From Scandinavium lactucae (GTDB lineage Bacteria > Pseudomonadota > Gammaproteobacteria > Enterobacterales > Enterobacteriaceae): a DNA stretch of 64,000 bases. The notes beneath the pieces are model-generated. The model searched no databases, was not told the origin of the DNA, and worked only from the letters and a program-made list of their open reading frames with translations. The stretch covers positions 682,001-746,000 of the forward strand of contig NZ_JAWXRD010000040.1 of the NCBI RefSeq assembly GCF_033843265.1, in the 5' to 3' direction. The position numbers were made by a program, and so were the translations under genes. Shown piece by piece: positions 25,425-34,518 of this stretch. How positions within the stretch are numbered: the first letter of the stretch is position 1; each line of letters begins with the position of its first letter.

Positions 25425-27068
25425 TTAGCGAATATTGATCAGCGCGTCGAATAGCGTGCTGGCGGTTTGCATCACCTGGGCATTCGCCAGGTAGTACTGT
25501 TGATACAGTTGCAGGTTGCCGTACTCTTCGTCGAGGTTTACGCCGGAAATGGATTGCTGCTGTTTGGTCAGCTGCGTCACCACGTTGCCCTGAGTGGTGC
25601 TGCTGGTTTCCAGGGTTGAGGTTTTGTTCCCCACATCGCTAACCAGTGCCGCATAGGCATCGTTGACCGTTTTATTCCCACCGACCAGCTTGCTATTTTG
25701 CAGGTCGAGCAGCGCCTGTCCGTTACGGTTATCGCTCTCACCGGTTTCGGCGTCGTCAATCCCCATCGCAATTTTACTGGCGTCGCTCAGCGCCACGCTC
25801 ATGTTGACGATGGCGTTGGCGACCGGCTTCACGGTGAAGCTGTCGTTTTTGTTCGCGGTTCCGCTGACTTTGACGTTCAGGCCGTCAAAACTCAGACTGC
25901 CGTCGGTTTCAACGGTCGGGCTCACGCTGGTGTTGTCCGACAGACGGGTCACCTGCCAGTGGGTGCCGTCAAAGCTCATCTTATAATCAGTGGCCTGCAC
26001 CTGCTTGCTGTCAGTCATGGCCACGCCGAGCGTCGCCGAGCCGGTATTTTGGGTGTTACTCAGCGCCGATGGCCCACCGATGTTAAAGAAGTCTTTCCCC
26101 ACGTTGCCGTCAGCGTCAATCCCGGCCTTGTTCTGAGTATTGAACGCATCAGCAAACGCCAGTGCCATCTGGTTCAGGCTGTTACGGGTCTGGTCGAGAT
26201 CCTGCGTGCGGAACGTCAGCAGGCCACCCAGGGAACCGGAGTTCAGCAGTTTTTCCGGGATTTCGATGTTGCCCGCGACGTTATCAACGTACGCCACCGT
26301 GGTGCGTGACGGGTCCGCGCTGCTCGGGACCGCAGCCAGCTGGCGGGCGTTACTGCCCTGCACCAGGTTATAGCCGTTCGCCATGGTGACATTGTAGGTA
26401 CTGCCGTCCTGCACGTTGACTTCCACACCGACCAGCTGATTCAGCTGGCTGACTAACTGGTCACGCTGATCGAGCAGATCGTTGGGCGATGCACCTGCGC
26501 CGACACCGGTCAGTTTGGAGATTTTATCGTTGAGGGTCGCAATCTGCTGGGCATAATTGTTGATCTGCGACACGGTGGAAACAATCGCCCCGTTGACCTG
26601 TTTGTCCTGGTCACGCAGATACTGATCGGTGGTCTTAAACTGGTTTACCAGCCCCTGAGATTTGCCCAACACCGCCTGACGCGCAGCCGGATCTTCGGCG
26701 TTGCTGACCAGGGTTTGCAGGCTGGCGTAAAAGTCCTGCAGGGTGGCTGAAAGCGAATGAGTGGTGTCAGACAGCAAATCATCAATTTTTGACATCTGCT
26801 GGTAGCGCGTGGTCAGGCCACTGCTCTGGTTCTGCGCCGCATTCAGCTGATTGGTGATAAAAGCGTTGTACTCGCGCTGCACGCTGGAGACCGTTACGCC
26901 ATTGCCCACCCAACCGCCTGCGCCCAGCGTACTGTTTGCCGCAGACAGGACCGTTGTCTGACGGGTATAGCCGGACACGTTATAACTGGCAATGTTATTA
27001 CTGACGGTGTTCAGTGCCGCCTGAGCCGCACCGAGCCCACTCATTGCACTATTCATTAAACTGGACAT
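25425..27068 (-). CDS. flgK: FlgK, hook-filament junction protein 1 (HAP1)
   Basis: 547 residues, as in E. coli. The N-terminal ALNTVSNNIASYNVSGYTRQ motif of rod/hook/HAP proteins and the C-terminal GVNLDEEYGNLQLYQQYYLANAQVMQTAS are conserved. The variable middle (about 330-470) forms the exposed D2 domain. ATG at 27066-27068. A sigma28 promoter lies 42-68 bp upstream, so flgKL can be expressed late, independently of flgB-J. Confidence 0.96.
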   Translation of the reverse strand: MSSLMNSAMSGLGAAQAALNTVSNNIASYNVSGYTRQTTVLSAANSTLGAGGWVGNGVTVSSVQREYNAFITNQLNAAQNQSSGLTTRYQQMSKIDDLLSDTTHSLSATLQDFYASLQTLVSNAEDPAARQAVLGKSQGLVNQFKTTDQYLRDQDKQVNGAIVSTVSQINNYAQQIATLNDKISKLTGVGAGASPNDLLDQRDQLVSQLNQLVGVEVNVQDGSTYNVTMANGYNLVQGSNARQLAAVPSSADPSRTTVAYVDNVAGNIEIPEKLLNSGSLGGLLTFRTQDLDQTRNSLNQMALAFADAFNTQNKAGIDADGNVGKDFFNIGGPSALSNTQNTGSATLGVAMTDSKQVQATDYKMSFDGTHWQVTRLSDNTSVSPTVETDGSLSFDGLNVKVSGTANKNDSFTVKPVANAIVNMSVALSDASKIAMGIDDAETGESDNRNGQALLDLQNSKLVGGNKTVNDAYAALVSDVGNKTSTLETSSTTQGNVVTQLTKQQQSISGVNLDEEYGNLQLYQQYYLANAQVMQTASTLFDALINIR

Positions 27069-27109
27069 GGAGGTTCCTTTATTCTTTTAGACACGAGTCC
27101 TGACCTGAA

Positions 27110-27136
27110 TTATCGGCACCGAATGGTTGAACTTGA
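27110..27136 (-). promoter_or_regulatory. Sigma28 (FliA) class 3 promoter for flgKL
   Basis: On the minus strand TCAA-N15-GCCGATAA, matching the FliA consensus TAAA-N15-GCCGATAA in all but one base, in the 74 bp between flgJ and flgK. Confidence 0.85.
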
Positions 27137-27142
27137 GGCATT

Positions 27143-28096
27143 TCAGAACAGATTTTCGATATCGTTGCTGTAGGCCTTGCTCACCTTCTCACCCATCGAT
27201 TTCAGCTGCTGAATCATCCCGGTCAGCTTGCGGGCATAGTTCGGGTCGGTGGCGTACCCGGCCTTTTGCAACGCCTGTGCGCCCTGCTCCGGCGTGGCGG
27301 CTGTGGTTACAGCGGCGTAGCGCGGGTTACGGGTTAACAAGCCGACGTAATCAGACAGCGCTTCGAGATACGAACCGTACACGCGGAAACGGGCCTTCAC
27401 CTTTTTCATTTCCCCGTTTTCGTATTCGCTGGTCGTAATTTCGGTGACTTTGCCTTTCCAGTCGGACGAGGCCTTCACGCCAAACAGATTGAAACTTGGC
27501 TCGCCGTTTTCACGGCGGATCTGCCGCTGGCCCCAACCCGATTCCAGCGCCGCCTGGGCGAGGATCAGGTGGTGCGGGATGCCACTCTGTTCACTGGCAA
27601 GTTTTGCAGGCAGCGAAAGCTGCGCCAGGAAGTCGTGGCTATCACCGGGCACATCCCCGACGTCAGCCACAGTCGGCGTTTTCGGCAAAGCCTTACGCAC
27701 CATCTGCGTCAGGGCGGAGTTCTGGTAAGTGGTCACGGTTTCGAGATCAAACTTAAGCGGCACCTGGGCAGGCGTGTCTGCTGGCTCACCCTGCGCGGCC
27801 GCCATCTGTTTTACCATCGCATCCGCCAGCCCCAGTCCTTTGCCCGCAGTCATCTGCTGGGCAATTTGCTGATCGTACATACTGGTGTAAAGCCGCGTCT
27901 GGTCGCTGCTGAACATGCCGTCTTTCGGCAGCGCGTCGCGCATACTTTTCAGCATCATCTGCACGAACATCCCTTCGACCTGCCGGGCCACAGGCTTTAA
28001 GTTCGCCTGTGGATCTTTCCCGGCTTTGACCTTCAGTTCGCTTAGCGACTGCGCGTCCCAGGCCGCGCTACTCAACAGCTTACTGTCACCCAGCAT
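27143..28096 (-). CDS. flgJ: FlgJ, flagellar rod cap and peptidoglycan hydrolase
   Basis: 317 residues. The N-terminal half caps the growing rod (LKPVARQVEGMFVQMMLKSMRDALP). The C-terminal half is a glucosaminidase of GH73 type that opens the murein: HLILAQAALESGWGQRQI contains the catalytic Glu, and FNLFGVKASSDWKG is conserved. It starts on the last base of the flgI stop codon (TAATG), so the two are translationally coupled. Confidence 0.96.
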   Translation of the reverse strand: MLGDSKLLSSAAWDAQSLSELKVKAGKDPQANLKPVARQVEGMFVQMMLKSMRDALPKDGMFSSDQTRLYTSMYDQQIAQQMTAGKGLGLADAMVKQMAAAQGEPADTPAQVPLKFDLETVTTYQNSALTQMVRKALPKTPTVADVGDVPGDSHDFLAQLSLPAKLASEQSGIPHHLILAQAALESGWGQRQIRRENGEPSFNLFGVKASSDWKGKVTEITTSEYENGEMKKVKARFRVYGSYLEALSDYVGLLTRNPRYAAVTTAATPEQGAQALQKAGYATDPNYARKLTGMIQQLKSMGEKVSKAYSNDIENLF

Positions 28097-29193
28097 TAGA
28101 TTATTTCCACTTTGGCACGCAGGCAGCCTGCGGTTTGCATCGATTGCAGAATCGACATCAGCTCCATTGGCGACGCACCCAGCGCATTCAGCGCCCGGAC
28201 CACGTTGTTGAGGTTGGCGCTGGAGCGAATGCTCTGCATCGCGCCCCCGCTCTGACGCAGGTCGATTTGCGTCTGCGGCGTGACCACCGTCGAACCGCCG
28301 CCAAACGGCGTATCCGGTTGGCTGACCTGGGCCGAACGGTTGACCGTTACCGACAGGTTGCCCTGCGCCACCGCACAGTTGTCGAGCGTCACTTCACGGT
28401 TCATGACAACCGAACCGGTACGGGAGTTAATGATCACCTTCGCATCCTGCGGCGTGACGTTGACCTCCAGGTTTTGAATATCCGCCAGCATCCGTACCTG
28501 ATTGCTGCCGCCGCTGGAAGCCTGGATCTGCACGGTGCGCGCATCCAGCGCCGTGGCATTGCCGTAGCCGCCGCGACGGTTGATGGTGTCGGCAATCTGC
28601 TGCGCCATGCCAAAGTCGTCTTCGTTCAGCTGCAGGTTGATAGTGTTCCCGGCCCCGAACTGGCTTGGCAGTTCACGTTCAATGGTAGCCCCGTTGGTGA
28701 TGCGTCCGCCGTTAAGCTGGTTGACCTGCACGCTGCTGCCGCCCGCTGATGCGCCTGCCCCGCCGACCAGAATGTTACCTTGCGCCAGGGCATAAACCTG
28801 GCTGTCGACGCCTTTCATTGGCGTCATTAACAGCGTTCCACCGCGCAGACTTTTGGCGTTACCCATCGACGACACCACCACGTCGATCATCTGACCCTGA
28901 CGGCCAAACGCCGGAAGTTTGGCCGTGACCATCACCGCCGCCACATTTTTCAGCTGCATATTGGTGCCCGCCGGGACGGTGATCCCGAGCTGCGACAGCA
29001 TGTTGTTCAGGCTTTGGGTGGTGAATGGCGTTTGGGTGGTCTGGTCCCCGGTCCCGTCGAGACCGACCACCAGGCCGTAGCCAATCAGTGAGTTTTCCCG
29101 CACGCCCTGTACGCTGGTGAGGTCGCGAATGCGATCGGCCTGGGCGAATCCCGCCAGCAGCACCAGTGCAATGCCAACCAAAGTTTTAAACAT
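28096..29193 (-). CDS. flgI: FlgI, flagellar P-ring protein
   Basis: 365 residues, periplasmic ring around the rod in the peptidoglycan layer. Signal peptide MFKTLVGIALVLLAGFAQA cleaved near residue 19, followed by DRIRDLTSVQGVRENSLIGYGLVVGL, the family hallmark. The segment PFGGGSTVVTPQTQIDLRQ and the C-terminal LNALGASPMELMSILQSM are typical. Confidence 0.97.
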   Translation of the reverse strand: MFKTLVGIALVLLAGFAQADRIRDLTSVQGVRENSLIGYGLVVGLDGTGDQTTQTPFTTQSLNNMLSQLGITVPAGTNMQLKNVAAVMVTAKLPAFGRQGQMIDVVVSSMGNAKSLRGGTLLMTPMKGVDSQVYALAQGNILVGGAGASAGGSSVQVNQLNGGRITNGATIERELPSQFGAGNTINLQLNEDDFGMAQQIADTINRRGGYGNATALDARTVQIQASSGGSNQVRMLADIQNLEVNVTPQDAKVIINSRTGSVVMNREVTLDNCAVAQGNLSVTVNRSAQVSQPDTPFGGGSTVVTPQTQIDLRQSGGAMQSIRSSANLNNVVRALNALGASPMELMSILQSMQTAGCLRAKVEII

Positions 29194-29204
29194 AATCCAC
29201 CTCG

Positions 29205-29903
29205 TTACATCGGCGATAAATTAAGGAAGAAGCGCTGCAGCCAGCCCATGTTCTGCGCTTCATTGATGTAGCCGTTACCGACGTACTCAATGCGGGCGTC
29301 AGCCACTTGCGTAGACGGCACGGTGTTGCTGCCGCTGATGGTGCGCGGGTTGACTACGCCCGAGAAGCGAATGAATTCGGTGCCCTGGTTGATGGCGATC
29401 TGTTTTTCGCCCACCACATGCAGGTTACCGTTGGCCAGCACCTGATCGACGGTGACCGTCAGCGTACCGCTGAAGGTATTGCTGGCGTTGGCCCCGCCTT
29501 TACCGTTAAAGGCGTTGCCGCCAGAGGCTTCCACATCGGCACGCTCATTGCCAAACAGGCCCTGGAGATAGCGCGGCACGGTGTCGAAGCCGAAATTAGT
29601 TTTGCCATCGCGGCTGGCGTTCGCCGAAGAACTCTTCGACGCGCTGACGTTTTCTTGCAGCTGGATGGTCAGCGTATCGCCAATGTTGCGCGGACGTCGG
29701 TCTTCAAACAGCGGCTGATAGCCGTAGTTAATCGGCTGCGCGCTCTGGAAAATCGAGCCATTGACCACCGGCACCGGGCCAGGAACGGGCTGTGCAGTGG
29801 TCGCCCCTTCTACCAGCGGTTTTGAGGGGATCCATGCGCATCCGGCCTGAGTTAAAGCCAGGACCACGAAAAGCGGATAACGAAACGCTGAGGATTTTTG
29901 CAT
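29205..29903 (-). CDS. flgH: FlgH, flagellar L-ring lipoprotein
   Basis: Outer-membrane bushing of the flagellar rod. From the ATG at 29901-29903 it is 232 residues, exactly the expected length; a start seven codons earlier is less likely. Lipobox LTQAGC gives a lipidated N-terminal Cys. DRRPRNIGDTLTIQLQENVSASKSSS and VNPRTISGSNTVPSTQVADARIEYVG are family blocks. 11 bp upstream of flgI. Confidence 0.96.
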   Translation of the reverse strand: MQKSSAFRYPLFVVLALTQAGCAWIPSKPLVEGATTAQPVPGPVPVVNGSIFQSAQPINYGYQPLFEDRRPRNIGDTLTIQLQENVSASKSSSANASRDGKTNFGFDTVPRYLQGLFGNERADVEASGGNAFNGKGGANASNTFSGTLTVTVDQVLANGNLHVVGEKQIAINQGTEFIRFSGVVNPRTISGSNTVPSTQVADARIEYVGNGYINEAQNMGWLQRFFLNLSPM

Positions 29904-29959
29904 TGCTCTTATCTTCTGAATCAAAAATCCGGTGCAGGAAATCCCGCACCGGTAACGTC

Positions 29960-30742
29960 TTACAGCTGGGTGAGTTTCTGCAGCATCTGGTCGGTGGTCG
30001 ACACCGCCTTGCTGTTAATCTCATACGCACGCTGCACCTGAATCATGTTGACCAACTCTTCCGCCACGTTAACGTTGGAGGTTTCAACATAACCCTGATA
30101 CAGCAGGCCCGCGCCGTTCAGGCCCGGCGTGCTGTCATTCGGCGCACCAGAGGCCTGGGTTTCGGTGTACAGGTTCTCACCGATGCTCTCCAGACCCGCA
30201 TCGTTCATGAAGGTGGTCAGGTTGAGCTGGCCGACCTGCACCGGGTTGGTTTGCCCCTGCTGGGTCACGCTCACCACGCCGTCACGCCCGATGGTAATAC
30301 TCAGGGTGTTGGCAGGAATGGTAATTGCAGGCTGAACCTGGAAGCCGCCCGCCGTCACCAACTGACCGTTCTGGTCAACCTGGAATGAACCGTCGCGGGT
30401 GTAGGCCGAGGTACCGTCCGGGAGCAAGACCTGAAAGAAACCTTCGCCTTTGATGGCGACGTCTTTGCTGTTGTCGGTCTGCGACAGGTTACCCTGAGTG
30501 TGGATGCGCTCGGTCGCCACCGGACGCACACCGGTACCGATTTGCAGGCCGGATGGCAGGGTAGTCTGTTCGGACGACTGCGCCCCCGGCTGACGTACGG
30601 TTTGATACAGCAGGTCTTCAAACACCGCACGCTGGCGCTTGAACCCGTTGGTGCTCACGTTCGCCAGGTTGTTGGCGATAACGTCCATGTTGGTTTGCTG
30701 GGCGTCGAGGCCGGTTTTGGCAATCCATAATGAACTGATCAT
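29960..30742 (-). CDS. flgG: FlgG, distal rod protein
   Basis: 260 residues. It has the rod-protein N-terminal motif NLANVSTNGFKRQRAVFEDL and C-terminal EELVNMIQVQRAYEINSKAVSTTDQMLQ. It builds the distal rod that crosses the P and L rings. No cleavable signal, as expected for type III export. 27 bp downstream of flgF. Confidence 0.97.
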   Translation of the reverse strand: MISSLWIAKTGLDAQQTNMDVIANNLANVSTNGFKRQRAVFEDLLYQTVRQPGAQSSEQTTLPSGLQIGTGVRPVATERIHTQGNLSQTDNSKDVAIKGEGFFQVLLPDGTSAYTRDGSFQVDQNGQLVTAGGFQVQPAITIPANTLSITIGRDGVVSVTQQGQTNPVQVGQLNLTTFMNDAGLESIGENLYTETQASGAPNDSTPGLNGAGLLYQGYVETSNVNVAEELVNMIQVQRAYEINSKAVSTTDQMLQKLTQL

Positions 30743-30769
30743 TGGTTTTCCTTCTTTCCCGAGGGAAAA

Positions 30770-31528
30770 TTAGCTCAGGGATAACAGCTGATTGGCTTTA
30801 GAGGCGTTGTCGTCCACGCTGCTAATGACCTTCATCTGCATTTCAAAACGTCGGGAGCTGGCAATCATCTCAGCCATCGCCGCCACCGGTTTCACGTTAC
30901 TGCCTTCCAGCACGCCGGACTGCAAGCGAATGCTCGGGTCAGATTGCAGCGTCGGGCCACGCGTAGCCTGCGCGGCTGCCGTCAGACGGAACATGCCGTC
31001 ATCCCCGCGCGTCACTTCGGTGTTCTCCGCTTTAACCAGCTTTAACTTCGCCACCGGCGAGATGGTATTCGCCGGGTCGCCGGGGTTAAGCGCTGATATC
31101 GTGCCGTCAGAGGCGATGGTGACTTCGGAGCCTTCCGGCACCATCACCGGCCCGCCACCGTCGGCCATCACCGGGTTACCCTGAATGGTCAATTGCCCGG
31201 TCGGGGTCACCTGAATGTTGCCGTTACGGGTATACCCTTCCGAACCATCGGCCGCCTGCACCGCCAGCCAGCCATCCTGCTGCAACGCCACGTCCAATGG
31301 ACGGGCGGTGTAGTCGAGCTGACCTGGCGTCATATCGGCCCCCGGCGTGGAACCGGTCACCAGAGTGCGGGTCTGAAAGGTTTCCCCGTTGACCGGCACG
31401 GCACGCAGCGCGGTCAGCTGGGCGCGAAAGCCCGGCGTAGAGGTATTGGCGAGATTGCTCGCGGTAACCCCCTGCATTTCCATCGTCTGGCTGGCCGCGC
31501 CCATCGCGGTATATATTGCGTGATCCAT
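30770..31528 (-). CDS. flgF: FlgF, proximal rod protein
   Basis: 252 residues. N-terminal MDHAIYTAMGAASQTMEMQG, ASNLANTSTPGFRAQL motif, and C-terminal EMIASSRRFEMQMKVISSVDDNA. It is one of the rod subunits connecting MS ring and hook. 20 bp downstream of flgE. Confidence 0.96.
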   Translation of the reverse strand: MDHAIYTAMGAASQTMEMQGVTASNLANTSTPGFRAQLTALRAVPVNGETFQTRTLVTGSTPGADMTPGQLDYTARPLDVALQQDGWLAVQAADGSEGYTRNGNIQVTPTGQLTIQGNPVMADGGGPVMVPEGSEVTIASDGTISALNPGDPANTISPVAKLKLVKAENTEVTRGDDGMFRLTAAAQATRGPTLQSDPSIRLQSGVLEGSNVKPVAAMAEMIASSRRFEMQMKVISSVDDNASKANQLLSLS

Positions 31529-31548
31529 GAAGCCGTCCCGTCAGGCGC

Positions 31549-32805
31549 TTAGCGCAGGTTAACCAGGGTGTTAAGGATCTGATCCTGGGTTTTGATGGTT
31601 TGCGCATTCGACTGATAGTTGCGCTGCGCGACAATCATGTTCACCAGTTCTTTACTCAGATCGACGTTGGAGGCTTCCAGCGCGCCGTTGGTCAGGGTGC
31701 CGAAGTTGCCGGTGCCAGCGGCGCCGAGCAGCGCCACGCCGGAGGACTGCGTCGCGGACCAAACGTTATCGCCTTCCGATTGCAGACCTTCGTTGTTGGC
31801 GAAGTTAGCCAGGGTAATTTGGCCCAGCAGCTGCGTCTGTTCGTTGGAGTAGTTGCCGACCACGGTGCCATCTTCGTTAATCTGATAACTCACCAGGTTA
31901 CCCGGCTTGTAGCCGTTCTGATTGGTGGCAACGATGTCGTTCGAGCCGGTGTTCTGCTGCATCGAGTTCTGGAAGCTCAACTGGAAATTGCTGGCAGCAG
32001 AGCCGTTCAGGGAACCCATCGCAATCGAAATTGCCGGGGTCGCATTTGCCGTGGTCGCCAGCGCACCGGAGACAGGGTCGTAGTTATAAACCCCGGTCAG
32101 GGTGCCATTATCGGCAAACTGCATCTGCGCTTGTTTTACCGCAGGGGCACCGGCCACGCTGGAATCCTGAGTGTAAACGTCCCAGTTATTGGCGCTGTTC
32201 TTCACGTAATACACGTTCATGTCATGGGAGTTACCCAGACTGTCGAAGACGGTGACGGTGCCTTTTTTGTTATAGGTATCCGCGTTGGACGCATTGAACG
32301 GCGTCGTCGCTGGCGTCGCATCGGTGGAGTTGAGGTTGATTTGCATTGACGAGGTGGTGGTCGCTTTCGCCGCCATCAGGGTGTTCGGAATGCTTAAACC
32401 GACCGGATTAGCGCCCTGCTGAATGGTAGGCGGGGTGCCAGTGGCCGGATAGCCGGTCAGCTGCAGACCCTGCATGTTCACCAGGTTGCGGTTTTCGTCC
32501 AGCTTGAACTGGCCGTTACGGCTGTAGTACACGGACCCGTTGGCATCGGTCATACGGAAGAAACCGCTCTGGCTGATTGCCACGTCCAGCGCACGACCGG
32601 TGCCGGTGGTGGTGCCGTCGTTAAAGTCCTGGGTGATGCCCGCCACTTTCACGCCAAGGCCCACTTTGGAACCGGCAAACATGTCGGCGAAAGACGCCGT
32701 ACCGGCTTTAAAACCGTAGGTCGCGGAGTTGGCAATGTTGTTGCCAATCACATCGAGGTTGGTGGCAGCGGCGTTCAGGCCGCTGACCGCTTGAGAAAAG
32801 GCCAT
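31549..32805 (-). CDS. flgE: FlgE, flagellar hook protein (longer than in E. coli)
   Basis: 418 residues against 402 in E. coli; the hook subunit that forms the universal joint. The N-terminal DVIGNNIANSATYGFKAGTASF and the C-terminal LEASNVDLSKELVNMIVAQRNYQSNAQ are conserved. The extra residues lie in the surface-exposed D2 domain (about residues 165-285; Thr/Ala/Asn-rich with a YNYDPVSGALATTANATPA segment). 27 bp downstream of flgD, whose product caps hook growth. Confidence 0.96.
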   Translation of the reverse strand: MAFSQAVSGLNAAATNLDVIGNNIANSATYGFKAGTASFADMFAGSKVGLGVKVAGITQDFNDGTTTGTGRALDVAISQSGFFRMTDANGSVYYSRNGQFKLDENRNLVNMQGLQLTGYPATGTPPTIQQGANPVGLSIPNTLMAAKATTTSSMQINLNSTDATPATTPFNASNADTYNKKGTVTVFDSLGNSHDMNVYYVKNSANNWDVYTQDSSVAGAPAVKQAQMQFADNGTLTGVYNYDPVSGALATTANATPAISIAMGSLNGSAASNFQLSFQNSMQQNTGSNDIVATNQNGYKPGNLVSYQINEDGTVVGNYSNEQTQLLGQITLANFANNEGLQSEGDNVWSATQSSGVALLGAAGTGNFGTLTNGALEASNVDLSKELVNMIVAQRNYQSNAQTIKTQDQILNTLVNLR

Positions 32806-32832
32806 GTCTTAACTCCTGCTAAGGTTGAAGGC

Positions 32833-33525
32833 TTAAATAATCTGACGAACTTCGTCGAGCGTGGTGGTGCCATACGTTCCGAGATCCAGCAGATTACCGC
32901 TGCTTCCCTTCGTAACCCCTTGCACCAGCGCGAACTTGAGTGGCTGAGCCACCAGCTGCGTGCCGTTGGTGCTGGCGGCAATCGAGACGTTATATGCGCC
33001 ATCCGGCACGGTAGAGCCATCGGCGGCAGTACCATCCCAGGTAAAGGTGTGAACGCCTGCGGCCAGGCTGCCAAGATCCATAGTGCGGATAACTTTGCCG
33101 CTGGCATCGGTCACGGTGGCGGTTGCTTTGTCCGCGGCCTGGGTCAGCTCAACGCCAAACGGCGTAGTGCTGGCGGTGCCGTCGGAACCTTTTCCTGCCA
33201 GCACCACGGAACCCGGGATCATCACCCCGTGACCAATCAGCGAAGTGGCCTGCAACGACTGGCTGTTATCAATCTGACCGGAGATAGAGCCCAGCGTGGT
33301 GTTCAGCTTCTCGATCCCGCTGACGGTGCTTATCTGCGCCAGCTGAGAGGTCAGCTGACTGTTATCCATCGGATTGGTCGGATCCTGGTTTTTCAACTGC
33401 GCCACCAGCAGGGTCAGGAAGCTGCTTTGCAGATCTGAGGCGTTGCTGGTGGTTAAACTGCCACTGGTCGCGGTCGTGCTCGCGCCTGTACTGGTCGGGT
33501 CATTGACATTTACGGCAATAGACAT
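32833..33525 (-). CDS. flgD: FlgD, hook-capping protein
   Basis: 230 residues. The N-terminal export/cap region is followed by the conserved LLVAQLKNQDPTNPMDNSQLTSQLAQIS, then a tudor/FnIII-like domain (LGSLAAGVHTFTWDGTAADGSTVPDGAY). It is needed for hook polymerisation and lost on completion. 11 bp after flgC. Confidence 0.95.
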   Translation of the reverse strand: MSIAVNVNDPTSTGASTTATSGSLTTSNASDLQSSFLTLLVAQLKNQDPTNPMDNSQLTSQLAQISTVSGIEKLNTTLGSISGQIDNSQSLQATSLIGHGVMIPGSVVLAGKGSDGTASTTPFGVELTQAADKATATVTDASGKVIRTMDLGSLAAGVHTFTWDGTAADGSTVPDGAYNVSIAASTNGTQLVAQPLKFALVQGVTKGSSGNLLDLGTYGTTTLDEVRQII

Positions 33526-33536
33526 CGTGTTCTCCG

Positions 33537-33941
33537 TTACTGACCGAGCGTCAGCGTTTTGAGCATCATGCTCTTGACGGTATTGAGGACTTCAACGTTG
33601 GCCTGATAGCTGCGGGAAGCGGACATGGTGTTGACCATCTCTTCCACCACATCAACGTTTGGCATCTTCACGTAGCCTTTGGCATCCGCCAGCGGATTAC
33701 CCGGCTGGTAAACCAGCTTGAACGGCTCCTGGCTTTCCTGCACATCGGCCACCTTCACGCCGCCGGTTGCCGCCCCAATGGGCGCATCCACCTGGAACAC
33801 AACCTGTTTGGCGCGATACGGCTGACCGTCCGGGCCGGTCACGCTGTCGGCGTTGGCGAGGTTACTGGCAGCCACGTTCAGGCGCTTGGACTGCGCGGTC
33901 AGCGCCGATCCGGCAACGTCAAAAATATTCAGTAAAGCCAT
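33537..33941 (-). CDS. flgC: FlgC, proximal rod protein
   Basis: 134 residues, the standard size. N-terminal RLNVAASNLANADSVTGPDG and C-terminal VDVVEEMVNTMSASRSYQANVEVLNTVKSMM. 3 bp after flgB. Confidence 0.97.
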   Translation of the reverse strand: MALLNIFDVAGSALTAQSKRLNVAASNLANADSVTGPDGQPYRAKQVVFQVDAPIGAATGGVKVADVQESQEPFKLVYQPGNPLADAKGYVKMPNVDVVEEMVNTMSASRSYQANVEVLNTVKSMMLKTLTLGQ

Positions 33942-33944
33942 GAA

Positions 33945-34358
33945 TTAGTTCCCCTGTAGCACGGTCATCATGCTGCGGATTTGCCCGCCCAGCACGGTTA
34001 ACCCGGTCTGGTATTGCAGGCTGTTGTCGGCGAATTGCGTGCGCTCCCGGTCCATATCGACGGTGTTACCGTCCATGGATGGCTGATCGGGGACCCGATA
34101 CATCAGGTCTACAGAAGGGGCAGACATCGCCTGAGCTGGAATATGGCGTTCGGAGGTCAGCGTGAGTGACACGCTGCTGGTTTCCGCGCGCCCCCTTTCC
34201 ATCACTTTTTTCAGTTCCGTGGCAAAATCAACATCGCGCGCCTGATACCCCGGGGTATCGGCGTTAGCAATATTCGAGGCCAGGATTTCCTGACGCTGGG
34301 CGCGCAGGTTCAACGCTTCCTGTTGAAAACGTAGCGCGGCGTCGAGTTTATCGAGCAT
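33945..34358 (-). CDS. flgB: FlgB, proximal rod protein
   Basis: 137 residues. First gene of the flgBCDEFGHIJ operon. Contains ILASNIANADTPGYQARDVDFATEL. Divergent from flgA across 160 bp that hold both class 2 promoters. Confidence 0.96.
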   Translation of the reverse strand: MLDKLDAALRFQQEALNLRAQRQEILASNIANADTPGYQARDVDFATELKKVMERGRAETSSVSLTLTSERHIPAQAMSAPSVDLMYRVPDQPSMDGNTVDMDRERTQFADNSLQYQTGLTVLGGQIRSMMTVLQGN

Positions 34359-34419
34359 GTCTCCTCCGCTGATGGCAATAGTTCATTCAGCGTTCAGATT
34401 AATCCCAATTTTTTGACCC

Positions 34420-34462
34420 CATCGTCGGAATAAAAGCAAAATGCATCGCTATTTGTTGCGTT
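34420..34462. promoter_or_regulatory. Probable FlhD4C2 box in the flgB-flgA divergent gap
   Basis: The right half CGCTATTTGTTGCGTT (34447-34462) matches about 12 of 16 positions of the CGCTATTTCTGCCATT half-site. A weaker left half (34420-34435) lies 11 bp away, inside the known 10-12 bp spacing. Position between class 2 genes supports the call; the left half is poor. Confidence 0.45.
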
Positions 34463-34518
34463 GAAGTGCGTTGCTTACAGGTAAGATTCTGCTATTCCCT
34501 GACAGACTGGAGTTAACG

